Of a stretch of 51,993 nt of DNA, positions 9,210 through 18,931 are shown piece by piece. The first letter of the stretch is position 1; each line of letters opens with the position of its first letter. Under the pieces are notes generated by a model that did not search any database, had not been told where the DNA came from, and saw only the letters and a list, made by a program, of their open reading frames with translations. Source of the stretch: an uncultured Collinsella sp. (GTDB lineage Bacteria; Actinomycetota; Coriobacteriia; Coriobacteriales; Coriobacteriaceae); assembly GCA_900551665.1 (NCBI GenBank), contig URWW01000008.1, positions 1 through 51,993 of the forward strand. The letters run 5' to 3'. The position numbers and the translations under genes were made by a program.

Positions 9210-9536
9210 GCGGCTCTCCTTTCAAATGCGGCCCGTCATAGTGCACGGGCGATGTACCTGCCCTCACGGCGATTTGCCAGCAAGGTCGCTTCAGCTTACA
9301 CGCTTTACCAAAGAAAAGTGTCGTAGGGGTCATTTGAAATATCGGCGAAACAATTCATGCCTTTTGCCCGCGAGCACTCGCCACTCACATGGCCCACGCT
9401 CCACGCGCCCGCTTTTGTGCTACACGCCACCCGCCTCACGTTTGAACCGTGCGCACCTCAAAGCGAGTAGAATGCTGGGAACACAAGCACACCCAGCCCC
9501 ACAAGGCGGCACGCCCGGGGAGAACAGGAGCCTTCC
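9210..9536. promoter_or_regulatory. Divergent liv/hom intergenic region
   Basis: This 327-base space must hold the promoters of both the liv operon and hom. The hom side has TAGAAT (9468-9473) as a plausible -10, followed by a leader with GCTGGG and CCCAGC pairing. The liv side is relatively AT-rich (9300-9360) but no convincing -35/-10 pair was found. No coding sequence was seen. Confidence 0.4.
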
Positions 9537-10859
9537 ATGCAGCCGAGCACCCGCACCGTCAACGTCGGCATCATCGGATTGGGCACCGTGGGCGGGGGCG
9601 TCTATCGTCTCATCACGACTCACGCCGAGCGTTATCGCAAGAACCTCGGCATCGACTTGCGTATCGCGCGCGTGTGCAACCGCAGCGAGAAGCGCGCCCA
9701 CGAGCTCGGCATCGATCCCGAGCAGTTCACCTCGGACTGGCGCGACGTCGTGTCCGACCCGTCCATCGATATCGTGGTCGAGGTCATCGGCGGAGAGCAC
9801 CCCGCGACCGAGATTTTCGAACAGTCCTTCGCTGCCGGTAAACACGTGGTGACGGCCAACAAGGCCCTGCTCGGCCGCCATATGGAAAAGCTCGCCGCCG
9901 CCGCTCGCACGGCCGGCGTCCAACTTCGCTGCGAGGCGTCTTGCGGCGGTGGCATCCCCATCGTGAACACGCTCGAGCACGACCTCTCCGGCAACGAGGT
10001 CATCACCGTCGCCGGCATCGTGAATGGCACCACCAACTACATCCTGTCGCGCATGGCCGAGGAGGGCCTGGGCTACGAGGAGGTCTTGGCCGACGCCCAG
10101 CGCTTGGGCTACGCCGAAGCCGACCCCACCGCCGACGTCGACGGCCTTGACGCCGCCAGCAAGATCGCCATCCTCTCCTCCATCGGATTCGCCACTCGCA
10201 TCACCACCGATGACGTGCATGCACAGGGAATCCGCGCAATCTCTGCCCAGGACATCGAGGTCGCTCGCAAACTCGGCTACGCCATCAAGATGCTCGCCAT
10301 CGGCCGCCGTACCGACTCGGGCATCGATGTGCGTGTGCACCCCGCCATGATCCCCGCATCGCACCCACTCGCCGGCGTTTCGGGCGCGATGAACGCCGTG
10401 TACGTCGTGGGCGACGCCGTGGGCGAGACCATGTTCTACGGCGCTGGTGCGGGCGCCTTCCCCACCGCGAGCGCCGTGGTGGGTGACGTCCTGGCACTCG
10501 CAAAGCCCCTTTCGGTCGGCACGAACCCGCTTCCCGAGCCCGAACCCTTCAAACGCGAGCTTGCAATCCGCGATATCCGCGGTCTCTCGACCCGATATTA
10601 CGTGCGCGTCGTCCCCGATGACACGGGCGATGCCCGGGCGCGCGCCGAAGAGGTCCTTACGAAACACGGCATCGCGACCGAGCAGGTCATGGCGCTCGAA
10701 GACGGGTCGCTCGCGCTCGTCACGGGAGTTGTCCGCGAGGAAACCATGACGAATGCGCTCGCGGAGATGGCTCACGGCGAAGGAGCCGTGCGCGAGGTGG
10801 CCAATGCCATCCGCATCGAGGACATGGCCGCCTGGACGGAAGGCGTCGAGGTGAATTAA
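9537..10859 (+). CDS. hom: Homoserine dehydrogenase
   Basis: A 440-residue protein that reduces aspartate semialdehyde to homoserine on the way to threonine and methionine. It has the NAD(P)-binding GIIGLGTVGGGV (11-22), TANKALL, the catalytic-domain CEASCGGGIPIV and GIVNGTTNYILSRM, GLDAASKIAILSS, and a C-terminal ACT domain beginning about residue 355 (RYYVRVVPDD). The ACT domain suggests feedback control by threonine, as in the monofunctional family. CAGGAG lies 6 nt before ATG 9537. It stands alone, divergent from the liv operon, which fits a shared theme of amino acid supply. Confidence 0.96.
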   Translation: MQPSTRTVNVGIIGLGTVGGGVYRLITTHAERYRKNLGIDLRIARVCNRSEKRAHELGIDPEQFTSDWRDVVSDPSIDIVVEVIGGEHPATEIFEQSFAAGKHVVTANKALLGRHMEKLAAAARTAGVQLRCEASCGGGIPIVNTLEHDLSGNEVITVAGIVNGTTNYILSRMAEEGLGYEEVLADAQRLGYAEADPTADVDGLDAASKIAILSSIGFATRITTDDVHAQGIRAISAQDIEVARKLGYAIKMLAIGRRTDSGIDVRVHPAMIPASHPLAGVSGAMNAVYVVGDAVGETMFYGAGAGAFPTASAVVGDVLALAKPLSVGTNPLPEPEPFKRELAIRDIRGLSTRYYVRVVPDDTGDARARAEEVLTKHGIATEQVMALEDGSLALVTGVVREETMTNALAEMAHGEGAVREVANAIRIEDMAAWTEGVEVN

Positions 10860-11062
10860 GACGCACGTGGCGCGAACCGCGAAACGCATCCGTCGCGAGC
10901 CAGGAACATGTTCGCCGCAGCGAAGCCTTTACTTTGCGTGCGATCTCTTGATCCGATTTTTCTTGCCAAGGGGTTATTTTTCACGGTAATCTAAATCATC
11001 GCGCCTGTTAATCGATGGTATAGACGCACATTTTCCGCTCTTGGACCCAAGTGTGGCGATTG

Positions 11063-11096
11063 CCGGCGCCCGTCGCAGACCAGCGACGGGCGCCGG
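11063..11096 (+). terminator. GC-rich hairpin, probable hom terminator
   Basis: A 14-bp perfect stem, CCGGCGCCCGTCGC (11063-11076) and its complement (11083-11096), with a 6-nt loop. Only CCGTTT follows, so the T-tract is weak. It lies about 200 bases after hom and 50 before the exchanger start, so it could also act as a leader structure. Confidence 0.5.
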
Positions 11097-11145
11097 CCGT
11101 TTAAACGGGCGCACCGTAAGTATCACGCGATCAAGAAAGACCGAC

Positions 11146-12138
11146 ATGCTTTTGCAACTCTTCCTCATCATCGTAGGATTCGCGCTCCTCGTCTGGGGCG
11201 CCGACCTGCTCGTCAACGGCTCCAGCCAAATCGCCGCACGCGTGGGCCTGCCCGACCGCGTTATCGGCCTCACGGTCGTCGCCGTGGGCACCGCCATGCC
11301 CGAGCTCGTGGTGAGCGTAGTCTCGGCGATCGACGGGCATGCCGACATGGCGTTCGGCAACGTCGCCGGCAGCTGCCTGGCGAACCTCCTGCTCATCCTG
11401 GGCATGAGCGCCGTCATCACGCGACTGCCCCTCGCACGTCACACCCAGCGCTTCGAAATCCCCGTGAGCGTCGCCTCCGTGCTGCTGCTCATGCTGCTCG
11501 CCAACACGGGCGGAGAGCTCACCGCCTTCGAGGGCATCATCCTGCTCGTCGTCTTTGCCGCCTTCATGTCCTACACCGTGTTCCTGGGACTGCGCGAGGG
11601 CGATAGCGGCCACGACGACCTCGATCCCGAGACGCAGCTCGAGCCCCACGAGCTCGAAGATGACGACGCCGACGCCGATGAGCCCCGGGGCATGCTCGTG
11701 TCCATCGCGCTCGTGCTGTTCGGCATTGCACTGCTCAAGTTCGGCGCCGACTACGTGGTCAACAACTCCGTGTCCATCGCCACCGCCCTGGGCATCAGCG
11801 AGCGCGTCATCGGTATCACCGTCATCGCGCTGGGCACGTGCCTGCCCGAACTCGTCACCTCCGTCGTCGCCGCGTTCAAGGGCAACACCGATATCGCCGT
11901 CGGCAACGTCGTGGGCTCCAACATCACCAACGTCCTGCTGGTCATGGGTGTGCCGGCGCTGTTCTCCCCCGTTGCCTACGCCACTGGGTACAACCTCGAT
12001 TTCGCCCTGCTCGCCATCTTCTCCATCATGCTCGTGGGCTTTGCCTTTGTGGGCACCAAGCACACCATGACCCGCCGCGAGGGTGTCATCTTCGTGTTCC
12101 TCTACGTCATCTACATCGTGGCCTCCACCGTACTGTAG
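11146..12138 (+). CDS. CaCA-family sodium/calcium exchanger (YrbG-like)
   Basis: A 330-residue protein with two homologous halves of about five helices. The alpha-repeats are VVAVGTAMPELVVS (about 45-58) and VIALGTCLPELVTS (about 227-239), each with the acidic residue that binds cation. An acidic cytoplasmic loop (about 152-181, rich in Asp/Glu) joins the halves and is a likely Ca2+-sensing or flexible segment. The family exports Ca2+ or a similar cation in exchange for Na+ or H+. ATG 11146 starts exactly at the first helix; the upstream in-frame extension to 11041 is basic, reads through the hairpin, and was rejected. The ribosome site is weak (AAGAAAGA). Confidence 0.88.
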   Translation: MLLQLFLIIVGFALLVWGADLLVNGSSQIAARVGLPDRVIGLTVVAVGTAMPELVVSVVSAIDGHADMAFGNVAGSCLANLLLILGMSAVITRLPLARHTQRFEIPVSVASVLLLMLLANTGGELTAFEGIILLVVFAAFMSYTVFLGLREGDSGHDDLDPETQLEPHELEDDDADADEPRGMLVSIALVLFGIALLKFGADYVVNNSVSIATALGISERVIGITVIALGTCLPELVTSVVAAFKGNTDIAVGNVVGSNITNVLLVMGVPALFSPVAYATGYNLDFALLAIFSIMLVGFAFVGTKHTMTRREGVIFVFLYVIYIVASTVL

Positions 12139-12214
12139 GACGCCGACTCGCACCGATTGAGCGCGCGACCGTCCCGCATGTATCGCCCGGCAGATCGGGC
12201 ACTTCTCACAGACC

Positions 12215-12247
12215 AGACCCGTGAACCCCAAGTTCGCGGGTCTTTTT
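12215..12247 (+). terminator. Rho-independent terminator after the exchanger gene
   Basis: A 12-bp stem (AGACCCGTGAAC with GTTCGCGGGTCT, one G-U pair), a 5-nt loop and a following TTTTT run. Confidence 0.88.
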
Positions 12248-12282
12248 ATGGCACTCGATGCACCCCTTGCGTTCTATATTCT

Positions 12283-12296
12283 AGAACATATGTTCT
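12283..12296. promoter_or_regulatory. LexA (SOS) box
   Basis: AGAACATATGTTCT is a perfect 14-bp palindrome whose core GAACATATGTTC matches the Gram-positive LexA box (GAAC-N4-GTTC). It lies 9 bases upstream of a TATACT -10 hexamer (12306-12311) preceded by TGTGC, so a bound repressor would block the promoter of the helicase at 12345. Confidence 0.8.
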
Positions 12297-12344
12297 GTTT
12301 TGTGCTATACTCTTTCCCAAGATTTGGACGGGAGGGGGGCCGAC

Positions 12345-14861
12345 GTGAACGCATTCAACCGCTATGCGCCTTTTATCCAAGACTTCATCTATGCCCATGA
12401 CTGGGAGAACTTGCGCTCCATCCAGGTTGCCGCAGCGGACGCGATCTTCAATACCGAATACAACGTCCTGCTCACCGCATCGACGGCGTCGGGCAAAACC
12501 GAGGCGGCCTTCTTCCCCATCCTCACCGAGTTTTGGGAAAACCCGCCGGCAACCGTCGGGGCCCTATATATCGGCCCGCTCAAGGCCCTCATCAACGATC
12601 AGTTCCAGCGGCTCGACGCCCTTTGCGAGGAAGCGGACATCCCGGTCTGGCGATGGCACGGGGATGTCTCCTCTTCCCACAAGGCGAAGCTTCTCAAAAA
12701 GCCGAGCGGCATCCTGCAGATCACTCCGGAATCGCTCGAGGCGCTGCTGCTCCACCGCCACGCAGCGGTCGGGCGTCTGTTTGGCGACCTGCGCTACGTT
12801 GTTATCGACGAAGTTCACTCCCTGCTGCGGGGAGATCGCGGTGGACAGGCCCTCTGCCTCATAGAGCGCCTATCTCGCATGGCGGGGGTCAATCCTCGGC
12901 GTATCGGACTATCGGCAACCATCGGCGACCCCGAGCGCACGGGAGCCTTCCTCTCAGCTGGCACAGGAAAGGGCTGCGTCATCCCACGCTTTGAGGAACC
13001 ACGCCGCACATGGCGCCTTTCCATGGAGCACTTCTATATGGCCGGGCCACAGGCGCCGGAGCGTGCCGTCGAAGCCCTTGGCACGCTCGAAGCCGATGTG
13101 GTGCATGGCAGTAACCCGCATAAAGCTTACGCGGATGACGAGGTGCGCATCGATGCGCTTCTCAGCGGAGAAATCATGGCGCGAACCGACATCGCGCCAC
13201 AGGAGGCCGATCCAGGCCTCGGCTACATCTTCGAGCACACGCGCGGACGCAAATGCCTCGTCTTCGTCAATTCCCGCGAGGAAGCCGAGGCCGTCTGCTC
13301 GTGCCTGCGTTCGTATTGCGAAGCCCAACACGAGCCCGACCGCTTCCTCATCCACCACGGCAACCTCTCTGCCTCATATAGGGAGAGCGCCGAAGAGCTC
13401 ATGCGCGATGACGAGCAACGCCAAACCACCATCACCACCGCGACCCTGGAACTCGGCATCGATATCGGTCGGCTCGAGCGAGCCTTCCAGATCGACGCGC
13501 CATTCACCGTGTCGAGCTTCCTACAGCGGATGGGGCGCACGGGCCGGCGCGACCTGCCGCCCGAGATGCACTTCGTCATGCGAGAAGAGCAACCTGAACC
13601 GCGAGCGATGCTGCCCGAGACCATTCCCTGGAAGCTGATCCAGGGAATCGCCTTGGTCCAGCTTTACCGCGAAGAGCACTGGGTCGAACCCCCGGCGCTC
13701 GACCGCTTGCCCTACAGCCTGCTGTATCACCAGGTCATGAGCACACTCGCGAGCTGCGGCGAACTCACACCAGCAGAGCTCGCGAACCGCGTGCTCACCC
13801 TCTCGTACTTCCATCGCATCAGCGCCGACGACCTGCGCTGCCTGCTGCGCCACCTCATCGAAACAGAGCACATCGAGGTCACCGAGGGAGGGGGTCTCAT
13901 CGTCGGGCTATCCGGGGAGCGAATCACCAACTCCTTCAAGTTCTACGCGGTGTTCCAAGAAAACGAGGAATTCACCGTACGATGTGAATCCGCGGAACTC
14001 GGAACGATTGTGAACCCGCCACCTGCAGGGGAACGCATCGCCATTGCAGGCCACTGCTGGCTCGTCGAAGAGGTTGATTGGAAGCGGCATCTCGTTTACT
14101 GCACCCAGGTGAAGGGTCGCGTTCCCGCCTATTTCGGCGATTGCGCGGGCGACATCGACACCCATGTGCTCGAGCGCATGCGGCGCGCACTCGAGGAGAA
14201 CGACATCTATCCATACCTGATGGGCAACGCCCGCGCACGTCTCGCGCAGGCGCGCCACGTCGCAGCCAACGCAGGGATAGCCGGCAGGAACCGCGGCTCA
14301 ATCGCCGTGTGCGCCAAAAACCGCATCGATGACGCCGAGGATATCTGGGAGGCCGATGAACACGGCACGATCCATTGCGTCGGCTCCGCGGTCGCACCAG
14401 CTGACGCACGGACCCCAGACGAGACGCGCATGGCAAACGAGGCCGGGGTCGACCCGTCAATGGGAGCGGGACCTCTCATCAACCTGGGCGGAGACACATG
14501 GGCGCTCTTCCCATGGCTGGGTAGCTACGCATTTCTTGCGCTCGAACGACTGCTCAAAATCAAGTGCGCAGCCGAACTGGGAATCAAGGGGCTCGATCCG
14601 TCCCGCCCCTATTTCATGCAGCTTCGCATGAAAGCGGATGCGCGCACGTTCTTCGAGGTGGTAGCAGCCGAAGCCGAAATGGACTTCGACCCAATCGAGC
14701 TCCTATATCCCGGCGAGGTCCCCTACTTCGACAAATACGACGAATTTTTGCCCGCCGAGTTGGTCCGCAAGGGCTTTGCCGAAGGCGTGCTCGACATAGA
14801 TGGCATGCGTCGGAGAGTCATCGGTTGGCGCGATGCGATGATGCGGGGAAGGGAATTGTAG
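12345..14861 (+). CDS. Lhr-like superfamily 2 DEVH helicase, SOS-controlled
   Basis: The GTG at 12345 is taken as start because GGGAGGGGGG lies just upstream; the ATG at 12300 lies in the promoter itself. The 838-residue product has motif I TASTASGKT (44-52), DEVH (155-158), LSATIG (about 188), ATLELGID and QRMGRTGRR (about 385). After the two RecA folds comes a winged-helix-like and beta-rich region (about 420-620), as in Lhr-type helicases, and a C-terminal domain of unknown role. These enzymes translocate 3'-5' on single-stranded DNA and unwind DNA or RNA:DNA hybrids; mycobacterial Lhr is linked to DNA damage. The LexA box just upstream supports a repair role here. It is monocistronic. Confidence 0.88.
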   Translation: MNAFNRYAPFIQDFIYAHDWENLRSIQVAAADAIFNTEYNVLLTASTASGKTEAAFFPILTEFWENPPATVGALYIGPLKALINDQFQRLDALCEEADIPVWRWHGDVSSSHKAKLLKKPSGILQITPESLEALLLHRHAAVGRLFGDLRYVVIDEVHSLLRGDRGGQALCLIERLSRMAGVNPRRIGLSATIGDPERTGAFLSAGTGKGCVIPRFEEPRRTWRLSMEHFYMAGPQAPERAVEALGTLEADVVHGSNPHKAYADDEVRIDALLSGEIMARTDIAPQEADPGLGYIFEHTRGRKCLVFVNSREEAEAVCSCLRSYCEAQHEPDRFLIHHGNLSASYRESAEELMRDDEQRQTTITTATLELGIDIGRLERAFQIDAPFTVSSFLQRMGRTGRRDLPPEMHFVMREEQPEPRAMLPETIPWKLIQGIALVQLYREEHWVEPPALDRLPYSLLYHQVMSTLASCGELTPAELANRVLTLSYFHRISADDLRCLLRHLIETEHIEVTEGGGLIVGLSGERITNSFKFYAVFQENEEFTVRCESAELGTIVNPPPAGERIAIAGHCWLVEEVDWKRHLVYCTQVKGRVPAYFGDCAGDIDTHVLERMRRALEENDIYPYLMGNARARLAQARHVAANAGIAGRNRGSIAVCAKNRIDDAEDIWEADEHGTIHCVGSAVAPADARTPDETRMANEAGVDPSMGAGPLINLGGDTWALFPWLGSYAFLALERLLKIKCAAELGIKGLDPSRPYFMQLRMKADARTFFEVVAAEAEMDFDPIELLYPGEVPYFDKYDEFLPAELVRKGFAEGVLDIDGMRRRVIGWRDAMMRGREL

Positions 14862-14918
14862 TACGGAAAGAGCGCGCAGCAAGATGCGGAGAGGCGGGGC
14901 AAAGATCGATCGATGGGG

Positions 14919-16066
14919 CTACAGCGGATTGACCTCAAGCAGCAGAGACGATGACGCGCGGTCATATGAAGCGCCGAGGACTTTCGACGCAAAGTCATGG
15001 CAACCGGCCACCGTGAACGAGGGGAAATCCTCAGTCGTCTCCACGTTGTTCCCGCCCGCGAGCTCGTCACTGTAGTCGGCGAGACGATAGACTCGCATCT
15101 CCGTATCCGATCGAGATGTCTTGTGCATTACGGTCGGCTGGATGGAACACGAGGTGATCGCGCATACATCGCCGATCTTCTCCACCGTGAGACCGGCGAG
15201 ACCGCCGACGGTCCGAGGCGCTTCCATCTGACGTGAGATGAGATTGCCAAGCGACCAGAAGACCGGCACACGCCGTCCATCTGGTCGATGCATGAGTTCA
15301 ACGGGCAGCAAGACATGCGGATGCGTTCCGATGATCGCGTCCACCTCCGCCTCAACCAGACGATATGCGGTCTATCTGCCGCTTCATTCGAATCGGCAAT
15401 GCCCGGCACGAGCATCTCAGGATGCCTTTCGCGCCAAAAACGCAGGGTCGCTTCAATCCCCTCGAAGCCCTTGTCGAGCGCATGGTTAGTCGCAGCGAGC
15501 GCGACATCGATGCCGGCGGCCGCTTCGGCATCGCCGAGCTCCTGGGGACTGTTGAAGGTCGGGAAGCCAGACAGGCCCATCTCCACCCCGCCCAGTACCG
15601 TCTCTTGGTTGACTATCGCGATATCGGCGGATTTGAACGTGGGTGCGATCGCACTGAAAAGATTGTCGTAATTGCGCGTGCCGTCGGCGCGCTCGCCGCT
15701 CATCCAAATGCCGCGATGCGCCAAGACGTCTCCGCCCATGACGATTGAGATACGATGCGCGCCCCGTTCGCTGTCCTGGACCGTCGCAAGCGAGGCCTGC
15801 CCCGTAGCGTCGAAGTCGCGCGATCCCACCTCATCGGGGAGCCCCGAACAGCCCGTCGCACATGCTGTCACAACCATGCCGAATCCCGCTGCGGCGGTTG
15901 CCAGGAAACTGCGACGGGTCATGCCGCCGGAAAGTGCAAACCCAGGCCGTTCGTTCATCGCAGAGTGAATGGGAGGCGCACACGCAGGACCGTCCTCACG
16001 GTCAAATCGGGCATCGGGGCGATTGGGACCGAAATGGGACCCAAAAAGGGCCTCTCTCTTAGACAT
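14919..16066 (-). pseudogene. CapA-like (poly-gamma-glutamate synthesis type) lipoprotein gene, internally deleted and frameshifted
   Basis: Two reading frames together spell a CapA/PGA_cap protein. The 5' part (16066 to about 15360) has a Tat-like signal TRRSFLATAAAGFGM with a following Cys, then SIVMGGDVLAHRG, IVNQETVLGG, GIDVALAATNHALDKG and GIADSNEAADRPHIV. The 3' part, in another frame (about 15360 to 14919), resumes at LVEAEVDAIIGTHPHVLLPVE and FWSLGNLISRQ. In intact CapA proteins these two blocks are separated by roughly 70-100 residues that include the HWG-type metal site. The join near 15360 therefore looks like an internal deletion that also broke the frame. The start at 16066 overlaps the upstream gene's stop by 8 bases, so it was once coupled to it. 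The protein is very unlikely to be functional. Confidence 0.8.
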
Positions 16067-16949
16067 CGCGCATGACCTCGCCGTACAAGGCCTCATCGAG
16101 AGGCAGTTCACCATGGAAGGAATACGCGCCGTCAGTTGCGATGAGCAGGTAGTTGTCCTCGGCGCCAAACGCGGCATCCTCACAAGGGACCACATGGACA
16201 TGCGAGAATACCGCTGCGGCGGTCGCGGTGGCATCGCGGAGAAAATCGATGTTCTCCCCACCCGCGGAACTAACGACATTCGCCAGGTACAAACCTCCGG
16301 GATTCAGGCAGACCTTGACCTGGCACAGAGCTTCCACCGTGGCGAGAGCGCGAACGGGCTCGCAGCCCGCAAAGCAATCGTTCACAACTGCATCGTAGCG
16401 CGTCCCCTCGGCAAGGGCCTGGGAGATGAACGTGCGTGCGTCCGCCGTGATCAGGCGCAGCCGATCGGCGGCGATGCGCTCGAGCTCATCGAGGAAAAAC
16501 CACCGACGAGCCAACCTCGTAATGGAGGGGTCGATTTCAACGACATCCATATCGAGGGCCGGATGCGCAGTGAGCGCGTGCTTGGGATACGCGTATCCGC
16601 CGCCGCCCATCACGAGCACGCGATCGATGCCGCTACCCGTTGCCGCGCGCTTGGGCGCCTCGGCATCGAACATGCGGTCGAACGCCCGGTAGTAGGCAAA
16701 CACCGGCTCAAAGCGTCGCTCATCCAAATACGTGGCGCTCTGATACACGCCGCCCTGTTGGAGAACGCGAACCTGGTTGCCCGCCTCATCTCGAACCTTC
16801 TTCACCCGCGCCATGCCCGACCTGGTGCGCACGAGCTGCAGGCATTGAGACCCTACAAAAATCGCCGCCGCGCCGACAGCGACGGCGCCGAGGGCCACCC
16901 CCGCCGCGATTCCAGCGCCCGAAGAAGCGTTCGAGGGCTTTTGAGTCAT
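16059..16949 (-). CDS. Spermidine-synthase-like methyltransferase-fold protein, membrane-anchored
   Basis: A 296-residue protein with an N-terminal hydrophobic Gly/Ala-rich segment (about 11-33), probably one membrane helix, then a Rossmann-type domain. Conserved parts are VLVMGGGGYAYPKH (about 112-125), MDVVEIDPSITRLARRWF, TADARTFI and YDAVVNDCFAG, matching the spermine/spermidine synthase superfamily. True aminopropyltransferases use decarboxylated SAM, and it is not clear from sequence whether this one does. It starts in an ATGA overlap with the Elp3-like gene and its stop overlaps the CapA pseudogene start, so the three formed an operon. A role in polyamine synthesis is possible but unproven. 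Confidence 0.75.
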   Translation of the reverse strand: MTQKPSNASSGAGIAAGVALGAVAVGAAAIFVGSQCLQLVRTRSGMARVKKVRDEAGNQVRVLQQGGVYQSATYLDERRFEPVFAYYRAFDRMFDAEAPKRAATGSGIDRVLVMGGGGYAYPKHALTAHPALDMDVVEIDPSITRLARRWFFLDELERIAADRLRLITADARTFISQALAEGTRYDAVVNDCFAGCEPVRALATVEALCQVKVCLNPGGLYLANVVSSAGGENIDFLRDATATAAAVFSHVHVVPCEDAAFGAEDNYLLIATDGAYSFHGELPLDEALYGEVMRDV

Positions 16950-18874
16950 GAGAGCTCCTTTTGCTGATACAGGCCATGATCGATGAAGCCGAGATGGCGA
17001 TAGTATTCACGCGTGCCCACCGCGCTGATCACATTGAGACGACTGTAGCCCGCCTCACGAGCGATCTCAGAGGCTCGCTCGATGAGACGGCGGCCCAAGC
17101 CCAGGTGCTGGGCAGATGTTCCACCCGCACCGAGCTGCGTGGCCATGCCGTACACATGCACCTCGCGAATCATTGCCTCACCGGGCGCGACGGGCAGGCG
17201 CCCGCCCCCAAAGCAGACCGACTCGGATTCAAGGCCCGCCTCGTGCGGAGCGGAAAACGAACGCACATACTTCTCGTCCGGCAGAGACAGGCGCAGGAAA
17301 CCCGCAATACGGTTCTCGGACGTCACCCACTGCAGGAAGTGCTCGCACGTGTTCGATGTCCCATACGAGACGCCCTCCATACGCAGCTCGTCGACAGGCA
17401 CGTCGCCCGTAGCGACCTCGCGAAAACGAATCTCCTGGATGCCACGCACATCCCCCTGAGAACGCAGGCGGTTCTCGACGAGCTGGCGAAGGTTCGGCTT
17501 CTTGTTCCCCGCCATGATGTCGTGCGAGGAAAAGTCGCGGATCATGCGGGAGATCCGGCAAAACGCAGGGGTTGCGGCGACGTCGCTCACCAGAATGTCG
17601 AGCAACTCCGCCTCGGAATAAGGCGTCCATTCCCCCGCCTCGAAGCGCTCCTGCAGTCGGGCGCCCTCGATAAGCGCGCACGGGTAGAGCTTGATCTCGT
17701 CGGGCTGGAACGGCAAGCCTCGCACAAGGCGCAGGTAGTCGTCCTTATCTCGTTCCGGCGTGGAACCCAGCAGGTTGACCATCGCGTGCGCGTGGATTTT
17801 GAACCCGAACACGCGCAGCAGCTCGAACGCCCGCTCGATCTGGGAGACCTCGATACCGCGATCGTTCGCATCCAAAACGGCCTGATCAAGGGACTGAATG
17901 CCCATCTGCACCTTCGTGCATCCAAGGCGGCGGATCATCGTCAGCGAATCGGGGGTGATGGCGTCAGGCCGCGTTTCCACCACAAGTCCGACCACGCGGC
18001 AACGGGCGGTTTCGTTCTCGCGCTGCAACCGTTCGAGCTCATCGAATGTGGCGACCTGCTCGGCTGCGACGGCGCGCCAAGGAGAACCGGCACCGTAGAG
18101 CTCGGAAAATGCCTGGTTGTAAGAGCATGCATGCTCGTCCAGCCGCCGCTGGATATCTTCCGCCGCTCGATCGAACTGCGAACCGTCTTGGGGGAATCCG
18201 AGCGTTCGGTATAGCTCTCTGCGTTCCTCGGCACTCGAACGGGCGAGGGCGAGGGGCTGCCCATCATCTGACGAGCGTGCGGCGGAACCGCACGCCCCGT
18301 CTACAGCGGGCTCGAACTCGTTCAACGCGCGGAACAGCTCCGCGATGAACCACACCTGATAGCCCCGCGGATAGTCACTCCAAGTTCCGCCGAGCACGAT
18401 GAGCTCAATCTTGTCGACGGCGTGACCCATTTGGTTGAGCGCGGTCAGGCGCGAGGTGACCTGCAGATACGGATCGAACCAGTTCTGCTCGGCGCGCTCG
18501 CACGCAGGCTCGTTATGCAGGTAGCTCTTGGGCATGCGGATATCGTTCGGACAAAACAGGCAATCACCGCCGCACGGCCAGGGCTTGGTGATGACCGTAA
18601 TGGTCGCCACGCCCGAGGCGCTGCGTCGCGGCTTCATGCGCAAGACGGAAAGGAGCTGCTTTTCAAGCTCGGGGATCACGCCCCACGACTCCCAGCGAGC
18701 ACGGTCATCACTCTTCACCTGCTGGTAAAACGGCAGCAAACGTCGCTTGGCGAACGCGCGCTTGTCTGAGCCGGAACGACGCGCCGCCGCGTGCCCCATC
18801 TTGAGCAAGGTGCGATCGTCGACGTTCCGGCCGGCACGCAGCTCTTCGAGTATGTCGAGAATAATCTGTTCCAT
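16946..18874 (-). CDS. elp3: Elp3-like radical SAM/GNAT tRNA uridine-34 enzyme
   Basis: A 642-residue protein with the two Elp3 domains. The radical SAM part has the cluster cysteines C101, C105 and C108 (PCGGDCLFCPND), then LIVLGGTWSDYP, GLVVETRPDAI, VQMGIQSLDQ and KIHAHAMVNLLGSTPERD. The C-terminal GNAT domain has LGLGRRLIERA and REYYRHLGF. Elp3 installs a carboxymethyl group on wobble uridine-34 of tRNA; in eukaryotes it works within Elongator, while bacterial and archaeal proteins act alone. The start at 18874 is only a few bases after a TATACAAT -10-like sequence and lacks a ribosome site, suggesting a leaderless message. It heads the operon with the spermidine-synthase-like gene and is divergent from a Trm9-like methyltransferase. 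Confidence 0.92.
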   Translation of the reverse strand: MEQIILDILEELRAGRNVDDRTLLKMGHAAARRSGSDKRAFAKRRLLPFYQQVKSDDRARWESWGVIPELEKQLLSVLRMKPRRSASGVATITVITKPWPCGGDCLFCPNDIRMPKSYLHNEPACERAEQNWFDPYLQVTSRLTALNQMGHAVDKIELIVLGGTWSDYPRGYQVWFIAELFRALNEFEPAVDGACGSAARSSDDGQPLALARSSAEERRELYRTLGFPQDGSQFDRAAEDIQRRLDEHACSYNQAFSELYGAGSPWRAVAAEQVATFDELERLQRENETARCRVVGLVVETRPDAITPDSLTMIRRLGCTKVQMGIQSLDQAVLDANDRGIEVSQIERAFELLRVFGFKIHAHAMVNLLGSTPERDKDDYLRLVRGLPFQPDEIKLYPCALIEGARLQERFEAGEWTPYSEAELLDILVSDVAATPAFCRISRMIRDFSSHDIMAGNKKPNLRQLVENRLRSQGDVRGIQEIRFREVATGDVPVDELRMEGVSYGTSNTCEHFLQWVTSENRIAGFLRLSLPDEKYVRSFSAPHEAGLESESVCFGGGRLPVAPGEAMIREVHVYGMATQLGAGGTSAQHLGLGRRLIERASEIAREAGYSRLNVISAVGTREYYRHLGFIDHGLYQQKELS

Positions 18875-18931
18875 GGGCCCATTGTATATGAGCCCCGCGC
18901 CGCCGCCCCAACGGATGCGAGCCGAGCCACA

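Noticed and set aside
10904..10913. GAACATGTTC palindrome resembling a LexA box
   Set aside because: Only two bases separate GAAC and GTTC; the Gram-positive LexA box needs four.
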